Notes: generated by a model not told the origin, from the sequence alone. Counted from the first letter of the stretch, positions 16,082 through 24,317 are shown. The stretch is 34,549 nucleotides of DNA from Planctomycetota bacterium (GCA_021776825.1 JAJFFG010000043.1:1-34549), one strand, 5' to 3'. Made by a program: numbers and translations.

Positions 16082-16678
16082 ATGAGTCTGCTCACCGATG
16101 TTCTCTACTGGGTCACGACAGGCTTGATGATTCCGGTCGTCATCCTCCTGCTGGTCGCGCTCGGCTGGTCCGTTCTGACCCTCGGCGGCTCGTACAGCAG
16201 CTACCTCGCGCGGCTGCGGCTGCGGAGGGCCGTCGCGGGCGCGCTGTCAGAGCTCCGCACGAGGACTCCGCGCGAGTTGGACTACGCGGGCATCGCCTCC
16301 CACCACCCGGCGCTCGGTGTGGCGCTGACCGGCATCGCGGACCACCGCTGGGACGGCGTCCACGCGGACAAGCTCGTCGCGGACTTCGCCCTCGACGGGG
16401 AGCGCGTCCTCGGGCCGTTCCGAATGGTCGTGCGCGTCGGTCCGATGCTCGGGCTGATGGGCACGCTCATCCCGATGGGCCCGGCGCTCGTCGGCCTGGC
16501 CGCTGGCGACATCGCGTCGATGGCGTCGAACATGCAGATGGCCTTCGCGACGACGGTCGTCGGCATCTTCACGGGCGGCGTCGCGTTCGTGACGCTGCTC
16601 GTGCGCGGGCGCTGGGTCGCCGAGGACCTCAACAACCTCCGGTACCTCGTGGAGCTCGGGTGCGATGGCGAAGCGTAG
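16082..16678 (+). CDS. hmuU: MotA/TolQ/ExbB family proton channel (HmuU-like)
   Basis: Inner-membrane protein of 198 residues expected to conduct protons and energise outer-membrane transport together with a small partner. Three membrane segments are visible: about residues 10-35, about 118-142 with the signature GPMLGLMGTLIPMGPALVGL, and about 150-173. The large cytoplasmic loop lies between the first and second. The proline-rich GTLIPMGPAL wording distinguishes this HmuU-type branch from classical ExbB. ATG 16082 follows the previous stop by one base, and the next gene overlaps its end by 14 bases. The partner is probably the DUF2149 protein that follows. Confidence 0.85.
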   Translation: MSLLTDVLYWVTTGLMIPVVILLLVALGWSVLTLGGSYSSYLARLRLRRAVAGALSELRTRTPRELDYAGIASHHPALGVALTGIADHRWDGVHADKLVADFALDGERVLGPFRMVVRVGPMLGLMGTLIPMGPALVGLAAGDIASMASNMQMAFATTVVGIFTGGVAFVTLLVRGRWVAEDLNNLRYLVELGCDGEA

Positions 16679-17576
16679 ACGCCCGGGCCTCTACGAGACC
16701 GCAGACGTCCCGGATGACGACCCGTTGTCCGGGATGGCAAACCTCTTCGACGTCGCCATGGTCTTCGCCGTGGCGCTGATGGTCGCGGTCGTCACGCGCA
16801 TGCAGATCGCCGAGATCTTCACGCAGGAGGACTTCACGATGGTGAAGAACCCAGGTGAGGAGGACATGCAGATCGTCGTCAAGGAAGGCGACGAGATCCG
16901 GCGCTTCGAGGCGACCGGCGAGCAGGGCACGGCGAAGGGCAAACGGGTGGGCACGGCCTACCAGATGGAAGACGGACGAATCATCTACGTGCCGGAGCAG
17001 GCACGCGAAGGACGGCACTCACGTGAGCAAGAAGGCAGTTCTCCTCGGTATGGGTCTCGTGGTCGCGCTCATCGCGGGCGTCTTCGGGTACGAGCGCTTC
17101 GTCGCCCCGACCCGTGTGGCGTTCATCAACTTCATGGACTTCCACATCGATCACTTCATGAAGGTGGACGACAGTGCGTTCATCTCGATCGACCGACTCG
17201 CCTACCGGGGCGACGAATTCCCGGACATCGGCGGGTACGACGTCGTCTTCCTGTACGCCCACGGCAACGTCAACCTGAACGACGCCCAGCGCGAGACGAT
17301 CCGCCAGGCGACCGCCGACGGCATGAAGATCGTGTTCGTGGCGCCGTCCGCGACGGAGAACCTATCGAGCGTCACCGAGGAAGAGCGCGAGTTCGTCCAG
17401 ACGTGCTTCCAGAACCCCGGCGCCCGCAACTGCCGCTCGATCCTGAACCACGCGCGGAGCGTTCTCGACGGCAAGCCGCTCTTCAGCGGCGACGTGCTCG
17501 AGCCGTTCGTGTTCCCGTCGGACTACTACTACGGCTTCGGCGACGACGACATCTTCGAGAGCCTCGCGGAGTATGA
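16665..17576 (+). CDS. hmuV: DUF2149 protein (HmuV-like) with abnormal read-on past its normal end
   Basis: The first 113 or so residues are a clear DUF2149 protein: a basic N-terminus, DDDPLSGMANLFDVAMVFAV leading into one membrane helix, and the usual ending GTAYQMEDGRIIYVPEQ. DUF2149 proteins are small single-pass partners of HmuU-like channels, comparable to ExbD. Here the frame has no stop after that ending and runs to 17576, overlapping the chelatase gene (start 17023) by about 550 bases with an Arg-rich, implausible sequence. In another frame a TGA at 17024-17026 overlaps the chelatase GTG start (GTGA), the expected junction. Loss of one base between about 17000 and 17021 would explain this. 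The real product probably ends near 17004-17026. Confidence 0.75.
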   Translation: MAKRRRPGLYETADVPDDDPLSGMANLFDVAMVFAVALMVAVVTRMQIAEIFTQEDFTMVKNPGEEDMQIVVKEGDEIRRFEATGEQGTAKGKRVGTAYQMEDGRIIYVPEQAREGRHSREQEGSSPRYGSRGRAHRGRLRVRALRRPDPCGVHQLHGLPHRSLHEGGRQCVHLDRPTRLPGRRIPGHRRVRRRLPVRPRQRQPERRPARDDPPGDRRRHEDRVRGAVRDGEPIERHRGRARVRPDVLPEPRRPQLPLDPEPRAERSRRQAALQRRRARAVRVPVGLLLRLRRRRHLREPRGV

Positions 17577-19392
17577 GGCGTACTACGAGAGAAGCGGGCG
17601 CACGACCGTCGGCGGCCCGAAGGTCGTGATGCTCAGCTCGATCATCGGGCTCGACAGCGGCACCGGCTTCCTCGAGCCGCTCGCCGAGAGCCTCGAGGCC
17701 GAGGGACTCAACGTCTACCCGGTCTCGGCGCGCCGCAAGCGGATCGAACTCGCAGAGGCCGTGAAGCCGGACCTCATGGTCTACGTCTCGCACGGACGTC
17801 TCTCGCGCGATCAGGGGGTCGCGTTCCTCGAGCGGGCCAACATACCGATGCTCTGCCCGATCGTCGTGTTCGCACCGTACGACGACTGGATGGCGAACCA
17901 GCGTGGCATCGACGGCGGCATGCTCGGCCAAGACATCGTGCTCCCGGAGCTCGACGGAGGCACCGCGCCGTTCACGATCGCAGCGCAGTTCGAGAACGAG
18001 CGCGGTCTCCAGGTCTTCAACGGGCTGAGGGCCCGGATCGCGCGCTTCGCACAGCTCTCGCGCCGCTGGACCGAGCTGAAGCGGAAGCCGAACGACGAGA
18101 AGCGCGTCGCGATCTTCTACTACAAGGGCGCGGGCAAGAACGCCCTCGTGGCCGAAGGCCTCGAGGTGGTCCCGTCGCTCTTCAACCTGTTGCAGCGGCT
18201 GACGGCCGAGGGCTACGACACCGGAGATCTGCCGGACACCGCGGCGGGGCTCGAGGAGCGCATCCAGCGCGAGGGCCCCGTGCTCGGCACGTACGCGCAG
18301 GGCTCGTTCGAGGAGTTCGTCGCGGATGCGGAGCCGGCGCTCGTGGAGGCTTCCACGTTCCGCGGCTGGATCGACGACTACATCGAGCCCGAGCAGGTCG
18401 CCGAGCTGGAGCGCGACTACGGCCCGATCCCCGGCACGCACATGCGGGTCGCGCGCGACGGCCGCGCCCACGTGGCGATCTCACGCGTCGACCTCGGCAA
18501 CGTCACGATCCTCCCGGTCCCCGCCGCGGCCGGTGGCGACAACGCTGATGCGACGGAGTTCGTCCATGGGGTGAAGCAGCCGCCGCCGTACCCGTACATC
18601 GGTGCGTACCTCTGGGCCCGTGAGGGATTCGGCGCGGACGCGCTCATGCACTTCGGCACGCACGGCAGCGTCGAGTTCACCCCGTCGAAGCAGGTCGCGC
18701 TCTCGGACAACGACTGGCCGGACGCGCTCACGGGCGGCATCCCGCACGTCTACGTCTACTCGATCAGCAACATCGGCGAGGCGCTCATCGCGAAGCGCCG
18801 CACGTACGCCGTGATGAACACGCACATCACGCCGCCGATGATGCAGGGCGAGGTGTACGGCGACATCGAGGCGCTCGACGACGCGCTCGAGAGCTATCAC
18901 ACGGCGACCGACCCGCTGCTGAAGACCGAGCACAAGAAAACGGTGCTCGGCCTGATCGAGAAGACGGGGCTCGGGGACGACCTCGAGATCCAGGACGCGC
19001 TCGAGGACAACGCCCTCACCGACGACAAGCTGATGTACGTCCACCACTACCTGCACGACATCGAGCAGGCGAAAGTGACACGCGGCCTCCACGTCCTCGG
19101 CCGCGCGTACAGCAAGCAGGAGGCGTACGAGACGCTCGAGCAGATGGCGATCGACCCGCTCGCGTTCAACCTCGCGCAGATGGATCTCCTGAAGGGCCGC
19201 GCGACGCAGGAGCAGGTCGACGACGCGCACTATTTCGAGGACCACTACCGGTTCCCGGCGATCGAGAAGATCGGGAAGATCGCCCGAGAGGGGGCGGCTC
19301 CGGAGTCGTTCCTGAGCGAGGAGGATCGCGCGCTGCTGGCCGCCGACGACGCGACGGGCCGCGACGGCACGGCGCCGTCAGACGCCGAGTAG
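17023..19392 (+). CDS. hmuS: membrane-anchored CobN-like chelatase (HmuS-like), N-terminal part up to in-frame UAG
   Basis: First 789 residues of a CobN/BchH-type large chelatase subunit. An N-terminal hydrophobic anchor (LLGMGLVVALIAGVFGYERF) exports it, unlike cytoplasmic CobN. The catalytic region has the family wording LMHFGTHGSVEFTPSKQ (His543 and His547), LSDNDWPDALTGGIPHVYVY and IGEALIAKRRTYAVMN. Membrane-tethered CobN relatives in hmu operons (HmuS) are reported to take iron out of heme; the receptor, channel and DUF2149 neighbours support that role over cobalt insertion. The start is GTG 17023, overlapping a TGA in another frame. The frame meets TAG at 19390-19392 after GTAPSDAE, and homologous sequence continues without a frame change. 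This is a nonsense mutation, a sequence error or readthrough. Confidence 0.85.
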   Translation: MSKKAVLLGMGLVVALIAGVFGYERFVAPTRVAFINFMDFHIDHFMKVDDSAFISIDRLAYRGDEFPDIGGYDVVFLYAHGNVNLNDAQRETIRQATADGMKIVFVAPSATENLSSVTEEEREFVQTCFQNPGARNCRSILNHARSVLDGKPLFSGDVLEPFVFPSDYYYGFGDDDIFESLAEYEAYYERSGRTTVGGPKVVMLSSIIGLDSGTGFLEPLAESLEAEGLNVYPVSARRKRIELAEAVKPDLMVYVSHGRLSRDQGVAFLERANIPMLCPIVVFAPYDDWMANQRGIDGGMLGQDIVLPELDGGTAPFTIAAQFENERGLQVFNGLRARIARFAQLSRRWTELKRKPNDEKRVAIFYYKGAGKNALVAEGLEVVPSLFNLLQRLTAEGYDTGDLPDTAAGLEERIQREGPVLGTYAQGSFEEFVADAEPALVEASTFRGWIDDYIEPEQVAELERDYGPIPGTHMRVARDGRAHVAISRVDLGNVTILPVPAAAGGDNADATEFVHGVKQPPPYPYIGAYLWAREGFGADALMHFGTHGSVEFTPSKQVALSDNDWPDALTGGIPHVYVYSISNIGEALIAKRRTYAVMNTHITPPMMQGEVYGDIEALDDALESYHTATDPLLKTEHKKTVLGLIEKTGLGDDLEIQDALEDNALTDDKLMYVHHYLHDIEQAKVTRGLHVLGRAYSKQEAYETLEQMAIDPLAFNLAQMDLLKGRATQEQVDDAHYFEDHYRFPAIEKIGKIAREGAAPESFLSEEDRALLAADDATGRDGTAPSDAE

Positions 19393-19476
19393 GTCGAGGC
19401 GCTGACGAACTACGCGGAGACGCTGCAGTCGATCCACGAGTTCCACGCGGCGATTCTCGAGTCGCCGACGAAGGAG

Positions 19477-21063
19477 ATGGAGACGATCGTCAACGCGCTC
19501 TCGGGCGGGTTCGTCCAGCCGCAGTCCGGCGGTGATCCGATCGTAAATCCGCACGCGCTGCCGTCAGGCCGCAACACGTACGGCATCAACGCCGAGGCCA
19601 CTCCCACGCGCGAGGCCTGGAGGGTCGCCGGCGAGCTCGTCGACCAGCTCATCGCATCGCACCGCGAGGAGACCGGCGAGCTTCCGAACAAGGTCGGCTT
19701 CACGCTCTGGAGCAGCGAGTTCGTGCGCCAGGAGGGCATCACGATCGCGGAGATTCTGCACCTGCTCGGCGTGGAGCCGGTGCGCAACAGCCGCGGCGCC
19801 GTGCACGACGTGAAGCTGATTCCGATCGCGGAGCTCGGACGGCCGCGCATCGACGTCGTCGTGCAGACCTCCGGCCAGTTCCGAGACCTCGCAGCGAGCC
19901 GCATCTACCTGATCAACAAGGCCGTCCGGCTCGCGTCGAACGCGGAGGACGGCGACGCGTTCCCGAACCGGGTTCGCGAGGGCACGCTTGCCGCCGAGAC
20001 GGTGATGAAGGAGAAGGGCACGGCCCCCGCCGAGGCGCGCGAGCTCTCGACGATCCGTGTCTTCGGCGGCCTGAACGGCAGCTATGGCACGGGAATCATG
20101 GGCCTCGTCGAGTCCGGCGACCGCTGGGAGGACGACACCCAGGTCGCCGACCGCTACCTCGGCAACATGGGCGCCATGTACTCGAAGAAGCGCTGGGGCG
20201 ACTACGAGCCCGGCATGTTCGAGGCCGCCCTGCAGAAGACGGACACCGTCCTGCAGCCGCGCTCCTCGAACACGTGGGGCCCGCTGTCCCTCGACCACGT
20301 CTATGAGTTCATGGGCGGCATGAACCTCGCCGTCCGTCGCGTGACCGGCGAGTCGCCGACGGCCTACTTCAGCGACATGCGCAGTCCCTCCAACCCGACG
20401 GTGCAGAGCGCGAAGCGCGCCATCTGGACCGAGGCGCGGACGACGGTGCTCAACCCGAAGTTCATCGGCGCGCTGCAGGAGGAGGGAGCGTCCGCTGCGG
20501 AGTCGTTCGCGGAGACCTTCCGCAACTCGTTCGGCTGGGACGTCATGCACCCCGAGCTGATCGACGAGTCCCTTTGGGAGCGCTACAACGAGGTCTACGT
20601 CGAGGACGTGCACGGGCTCGGCATCGAGCAGTTCTTTCGCGAGAAGAACCCGTACGCGCTCCAGGAGATGACCGCGATCCTGTTGGAGACGGTGCGCAAG
20701 GGGCACTGGAACGCCAGTCCCGCGGATCGCGCGCGCATCGCCGAGCTCCACGCCGACCTGATCGAGGATCACGGCGCCGGCTGCAGCGGTTTCGTCTGCG
20801 ACAACGGCAAGCTCCGCGAGATGATCGGCGAGCTCCTCGAGGAGGCGTCGCGTGAGCAGTACGCAGGCGCCATCGCGAAGGTGCGTGAGGCCCAGGCCAC
20901 CGACGGACCCGAGGGCGTCACGCTCGACGCCGTCGATCCGCCTAAGGCGGCGCGCACGGGCGAAGACGCCGACGGCGATGACTGGCGTGTGCCGTCGGCG
21001 CTGATGGCGCTGCTCGCCTTGGTCGCGTTCTTCGTGATCCGGGGCCGGCGCAGGGTCGCCTAG
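19477..21063 (+). CDS. hmuS: CobN-like chelatase (HmuS-like), C-terminal part after the UAG
   Basis: This frame is the direct continuation of the preceding one. Coding sequence resumes immediately at 19393 (VEALTNYAETLQSIHEF), and 19477 is merely the first ATG. The segment METIVNALSGGFVQPQSGGD with NPHALPSGRNTYG is the conserved middle of CobN proteins, and FGGLNGSYGTGIMGLVESGD, YLGNMGAMYSKKRWG and CSGFVCDN complete the family pattern. A C-terminal membrane helix (VPSALMALLALVAFFVI) followed by RGRRR anchors the protein at its other end. ATG 19477 has a purine run directly against it and no properly spaced Shine-Dalgarno, so independent initiation is doubtful. Both parts together span 1345 sense codons, a normal size for the family. 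Confidence 0.85.
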   Translation: METIVNALSGGFVQPQSGGDPIVNPHALPSGRNTYGINAEATPTREAWRVAGELVDQLIASHREETGELPNKVGFTLWSSEFVRQEGITIAEILHLLGVEPVRNSRGAVHDVKLIPIAELGRPRIDVVVQTSGQFRDLAASRIYLINKAVRLASNAEDGDAFPNRVREGTLAAETVMKEKGTAPAEARELSTIRVFGGLNGSYGTGIMGLVESGDRWEDDTQVADRYLGNMGAMYSKKRWGDYEPGMFEAALQKTDTVLQPRSSNTWGPLSLDHVYEFMGGMNLAVRRVTGESPTAYFSDMRSPSNPTVQSAKRAIWTEARTTVLNPKFIGALQEEGASAAESFAETFRNSFGWDVMHPELIDESLWERYNEVYVEDVHGLGIEQFFREKNPYALQEMTAILLETVRKGHWNASPADRARIAELHADLIEDHGAGCSGFVCDNGKLREMIGELLEEASREQYAGAIAKVREAQATDGPEGVTLDAVDPPKAARTGEDADGDDWRVPSALMALLALVAFFVIRGRRRVA

Positions 21064-21126
21064 CGCGTAGGGCGTCGGAAGCGAGACCGGGCGCCGTCGT
21101 GGCTACGTGGCGGTAGCCTTCGCGGC

Positions 21127-21417
21127 ATGGAAGCCCGCATCGCCTGCCTGCCGTCCGAGCGCACGCTCACCGCCGAGGCGGGCGGGATCGTGATGGATGC
21201 GATCTACGCGGCCGGCATCCCCATCGCGTCGTCGTGCGGGGGCCAGGGGGTCTGCGGGGACTGTCGGGTCCGGGTCGTCGCCGGGCGCACGCACCTCGCT
21301 GCGGCATACCCCGACCCGGGGCCGTGGGTGTTGCGCCACGGAGAGCCTGACGGCGAGGTCCTCTCGTGCCGGGTGACCGCAACCGGCCCCGTCACGCTCG
21401 CCACCTCCTACTGGTAG
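21127..21417 (+). CDS. 2Fe-2S ferredoxin
   Basis: Small electron carrier of 96 residues with the plant-type 2Fe-2S pattern: CGGQGVCGDC supplies three ligands and LSCR near the C-terminus the fourth. The N-terminal LTAEAGGIVMDAIYAAGIPI segment is the usual beta-grasp helix. It lies 63 bases after the chelatase frame and ten bases before the metal exporter, on the same strand, so co-transcription is likely. A reductant is plausibly needed if the CobN-like protein removes iron from heme, but the ferredoxin has no signal peptide and would sit on the cytoplasmic side. Its partner is unknown. Confidence 0.9.
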   Translation: MEARIACLPSERTLTAEAGGIVMDAIYAAGIPIASSCGGQGVCGDCRVRVVAGRTHLAAAYPDPGPWVLRHGEPDGEVLSCRVTATGPVTLATSYW

Positions 21418-21427
21418 GCTGCGCGTC

Positions 21428-22495
21428 GTGTCCGCGTCCCACTCGGAAACCGCTCAGTCCCGCCAGGCACGCGGCGCCCGCCTGCGAGCGAGCGCCGTGG
21501 CGCTGGTCGCGGGCACTGCGATCCTCGCCGCCAAATTCATGGCCTGGCGCGCGACGGCCTCGCAGGTCGTCTTCTCCGACGCCATGGAGTCGATCGTCAA
21601 CGTGGCGGCAGCCGGGTTCCTGATCTTCGCCGTCCGCTTCGCGGCGATGCCCGCCGACGACGATCACCCGTACGGCCATGGGAAGATCGAGTTCGTGACG
21701 AGCGGCTTCGAGGGCGGCCTCATCGCGTTCGCGGCGCTGGCGATCGTCTACGAGTCGATCATCGCGCTGGTCGACGGCAGCGTCCCGGTTAAGTTGGACC
21801 TCGGCATGCTGATCGTCGGCGGCGCGGGCGTCGCCAACCTGGCGCTCGGTGCCTACCTCGTGCGCACGGGTCGGACGCACAACTCACGCGCGCTGATCGC
21901 CGACGGCGAGCACGTGATCAGCGACTTCTGGACGAGCGCCGGCGCCGTCTTCGGACTGCTCCTCGTGAAGCTGACCGACCAGGTCTGGCTCGACTCGGCG
22001 GTCGCCATCGTGGTCGCGCTCGTGCTGCTGCGCACCGGTGTAAGACTGGTCCGCGAGTCCGCGCGCGGGCTGCTCGACGAGCAGGACCCCGAGCTGATCG
22101 CGGAGCTGGCGGGTGCCCTCGAGACCGCGCGCATCGAGGGCGTAATCGAGGTCCACGATCTGCGTGTCATCGATGTCGGCAACCGCATCCACGCGGACCT
22201 GCACGTCGTCGTGCCGGAGTTCTGGACGGTCGACCAGGCGCACTCCGCCATGGACCGCTACGAGCACCGCGTCATCGCGGAGCAGGTACGCCCCGGCGAG
22301 TTGCAGTTCCACATGGATCCGTGCGAGCGCCTTTACTGCCGTAACTGCGACCTGACCGACTGTCCGGTCCGCGGCGACGCGTTTGAGGTGCGCCGTCCGA
22401 TCTCCGCCGACAGCGTCGTCGACGGACCGCGACCGGCGTCGGGCCAGACGCACGAGGACCCCGTCCCGCTGCCGTCCGCACGCAAGGACGGGTAG
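21428..22495 (+). CDS. cation diffusion facilitator with C-terminal Cys cluster (FieF-like)
   Basis: Divalent metal exporter of 355 residues. Six membrane segments contain the family motifs FSDAMESIVN in helix 2, HPYGHGKIEF in the loop after it, and ADGEHVISDFWTSAG in helix 5. The cytoplasmic ferredoxin-like domain follows (VHDLRVIDVGNRIHADLHVV). After it comes an extra segment DPCERLYCRNCDLTDCPV with four Cys (C-x5-C-x2-C-x4-C) that could sense or bind metal. The start is GTG 21428, ten bases after the ferredoxin stop. At the end of an iron-uptake operon, export of excess ferrous iron is a reasonable role; zinc or manganese cannot be excluded. Confidence 0.85.
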   Translation: MSASHSETAQSRQARGARLRASAVALVAGTAILAAKFMAWRATASQVVFSDAMESIVNVAAAGFLIFAVRFAAMPADDDHPYGHGKIEFVTSGFEGGLIAFAALAIVYESIIALVDGSVPVKLDLGMLIVGGAGVANLALGAYLVRTGRTHNSRALIADGEHVISDFWTSAGAVFGLLLVKLTDQVWLDSAVAIVVALVLLRTGVRLVRESARGLLDEQDPELIAELAGALETARIEGVIEVHDLRVIDVGNRIHADLHVVVPEFWTVDQAHSAMDRYEHRVIAEQVRPGELQFHMDPCERLYCRNCDLTDCPVRGDAFEVRRPISADSVVDGPRPASGQTHEDPVPLPSARKDG

Positions 22496-22533
22496 CGCCG
22501 AAGAGCTGTACCCTCCGCTCTGTGCCCTCCGCG

Positions 22534-23436
22534 CTACGCCAGCAGGGCGGCGCGAACGGTTGCCGCGTCGGACGGTCGGTCCGACTGCTCCTTCGCGAGG
22601 AGCGACAGCACGATGGCGTCGAACTCGGGTGAGAGCAAGGGCTCATGGACGCTCGGCGCAGGTGGCAGGTCGTGGAGGTGCCGGCGCATGACGACGCGGA
22701 AGTCCTCGTCCGAGAACGGGTGCTTCGCGGTCGCGAGCTCGTAGAGAAGCAACCCGAGGGCGTAGAGATCGGCGTGGTGGTCGACCTCGCTGCGCGGTCC
22801 GCGGAACTGCTCGGGCGCGCCGTAGAGCACCGAGCCGACGAACACGCCTGTGGAGGAGAGCTTCTCGACCTCGTCGGTGATGCGCGCGAGTCCGAGATCG
22901 GTGATCTTCAGATCGCCGTCGGGGGTCTGGATCACATTCGCGGGCTTCACGTCGCGGTGGACCACGCCCTCCGCGTGGATAGCCTCGAGCGCCTCGGCGA
23001 TCTGCGCGCCGATCCGACGGCACTCGGCCTCGTCGAAGCGACCGTGCTGGCCCAGGAGCGAGCGCAGCGTGCGACCGTCGACGAACTCCATGACGAGCAT
23101 GTGCAGCATGCGACCGTTGAGCACACGGACCGCGGCATCCAGTGTCCGGACCACGCTCGGATGGTGGATTCGCATCCCGATCTCGGCCTCGCGGCGGAAG
23201 CGCTGGAACCGCTCGGGGCTCGAGACCACGTGCGGATGCAGCACTTTCAGCGCCACCTGGACCCCGGCGTCTGGGGGCTCGTCGTCACGGCCGCGGGAGA
23301 GCGCCGTCGCGAGGAACACCGTGCCCATGCCACCACGACCCAGACGGCGCTCGATCCGGAATCGACCAAGCTCCGTTCCGGGTTCCAGGCGAACCCCGGG
23401 CCGCGACCCTGGAGGAAGAGGGGCGTCTGCGTTCAT
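22534..23436 (-). CDS. Hanks-type Ser/Thr protein kinase
   Basis: Soluble kinase of 300 residues consisting of almost only the catalytic domain. The Gly-rich loop is GRGGMGTV (33-40), the ATP-binding Lys is in VALKVLH (Lys64), the catalytic loop is HRDVKPANV (150-158) and the Mg-binding triplet is DLG (170-172). An activation segment with STGVFVGSVLYGAPEQFRG follows. No membrane helix or sensor domain is attached, so input must come from another protein. ATG 23436 is chosen because the upstream extension is Arg-rich and would overlap the preceding gene; no good Shine-Dalgarno is seen. It is the last gene of the minus-strand run that begins at 29010. Confidence 0.9.
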   Translation of the reverse strand: MNADAPLPPGSRPGVRLEPGTELGRFRIERRLGRGGMGTVFLATALSRGRDDEPPDAGVQVALKVLHPHVVSSPERFQRFRREAEIGMRIHHPSVVRTLDAAVRVLNGRMLHMLVMEFVDGRTLRSLLGQHGRFDEAECRRIGAQIAEALEAIHAEGVVHRDVKPANVIQTPDGDLKITDLGLARITDEVEKLSSTGVFVGSVLYGAPEQFRGPRSEVDHHADLYALGLLLYELATAKHPFSDEDFRVVMRRHLHDLPPAPSVHEPLLSPEFDAIVLSLLAKEQSDRPSDAATVRAALLA

Positions 23437-23507
23437 ATGGCTCACCACGGAGGCTACGACGCGGTGGGCCCGGTTCCAACGGGCGCTGCGAAGGGGAGGC
23501 GCAGACC

Positions 23508-23912
23508 TCAGGCTCGTTCGAGCCTGAGTATCCAGTCGTCCACGAGCTCGATGACGCGCTCGGAACGGAACTGCTCCCACTCGGCGAACACCTCGGGGGC
23601 GTTCTTCGCGAGCCGCTTCAGGAAGCGCGGACCGGCGCCCTTGCGGCCGTCGAGGAAGCCCTTCACGCGCTTCTCCGGGTGCTCCGCCGCGAAGTCGCTC
23701 ATCCAGACGAACTCACCGCTGGTGATCACGATCGGGGCGTCGAGGAAGCGCGCCTCGTCGTCCTCGACCGCCTCCGGGGTCAGCTGCGGCCAGTCGGTTC
23801 GACCGTCGCGCACGCGGATGACACGGGGCTGGACGGTGTCCAGGTAGTAGACCGCCTCGGGATCCAGGTCGTTCGCGGCGACAATCAGGCGTTCGCGAAG
23901 CTCCGCGTCCAT
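23508..23912 (-). CDS. UPF0158-like small protein
   Basis: Acidic soluble protein of 134 residues, beginning MDAELRERLIVAANDLDPEA and ending in ERVIELVDDWILRLERA. The order of segments (YYLDTVQPRVI, then FVWMSDFA, then FLDGRKGAGPRFLKRLAKNA, then a W-containing tail) resembles the UPF0158 family, whose function is unknown. It lies 15 bases behind the previous gene and 71 before the kinase, on the same strand. The family assignment is from memory of its general pattern and needs a profile search. Confidence 0.7.
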   Translation of the reverse strand: MDAELRERLIVAANDLDPEAVYYLDTVQPRVIRVRDGRTDWPQLTPEAVEDDEARFLDAPIVITSGEFVWMSDFAAEHPEKRVKGFLDGRKGAGPRFLKRLAKNAPEVFAEWEQFRSERVIELVDDWILRLERA

Positions 23913-23927
23913 CGCAAGCTCCCGCGA

Positions 23928-24281
23928 TCAGCTGTCGCTGCGCGGAACTCCGCGTAGATCGCGCATGCGGAGTCGCCGGCGATCGCGCTCGTTCTCCCAG
24001 CGCGCCACGATGAAGTGGATCTCGTCGCGCTCGCCACCGTCCTCGGTCTCGACGCGCATCGGAATGATGTCCTGGAGGTCCCACTCAGGCCCGAGGGCGA
24101 GCCACTGGTTGGCCTCGTCATCGGTGCGGCAATAGTGCACCTCCGCGATGCGCTCGAGCTTGGCGTGCGGACTACGGCGACGACGGCGACGCGGCTTCTT
24201 GTCGGTCGCGCCAAGTCCCCCGGCGGACTCGCTGTCCGAAAGGTCCTGCGGCTGCTGGTCGGGGTCGTCGCGCGGTTCCAT
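23928..24281 (-). CDS. small protein of unknown function with a basic stretch
   Basis: Protein of 117 residues that I do not recognise. The first 27 residues are acidic and low in complexity, a run of basic residues follows (KKPRRRRRRSPHAK), and then comes a folded-looking part with EVHYCRTDDEANQWLALG and EIHFIVARWENERDRRRLRM. No signal peptide or membrane segment is present. ATG 24281 follows an adjacent GTG at 24284. It is 36 bases behind the DUF3999 gene and immediately before the UPF0158-like gene, so it is probably co-transcribed with both. Confidence 0.65.
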   Translation of the reverse strand: MEPRDDPDQQPQDLSDSESAGGLGATDKKPRRRRRRSPHAKLERIAEVHYCRTDDEANQWLALGPEWDLQDIIPMRVETEDGGERDEIHFIVARWENERDRRRLRMRDLRGVPRSDS

Positions 24282-24317
24282 CACGAGGGGATCGTCCGCG
24301 GGGGCGTCGCGAGACGG

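Noticed and set aside
19390..19392. Genome-wide UAG recoding or pyrrolysine
   Set aside because: TAG is the ordinary stop of several other genes in the window (for example tonB, the heme receptor, ferredoxin and exporter), and no pyl gene or special context is visible.
17023..21063. True cobaltochelatase CobN for cobalamin synthesis
   Set aside because: It has membrane anchors at both ends, no other cob genes nearby, and heme receptor, HmuU-like and DUF2149 neighbours.
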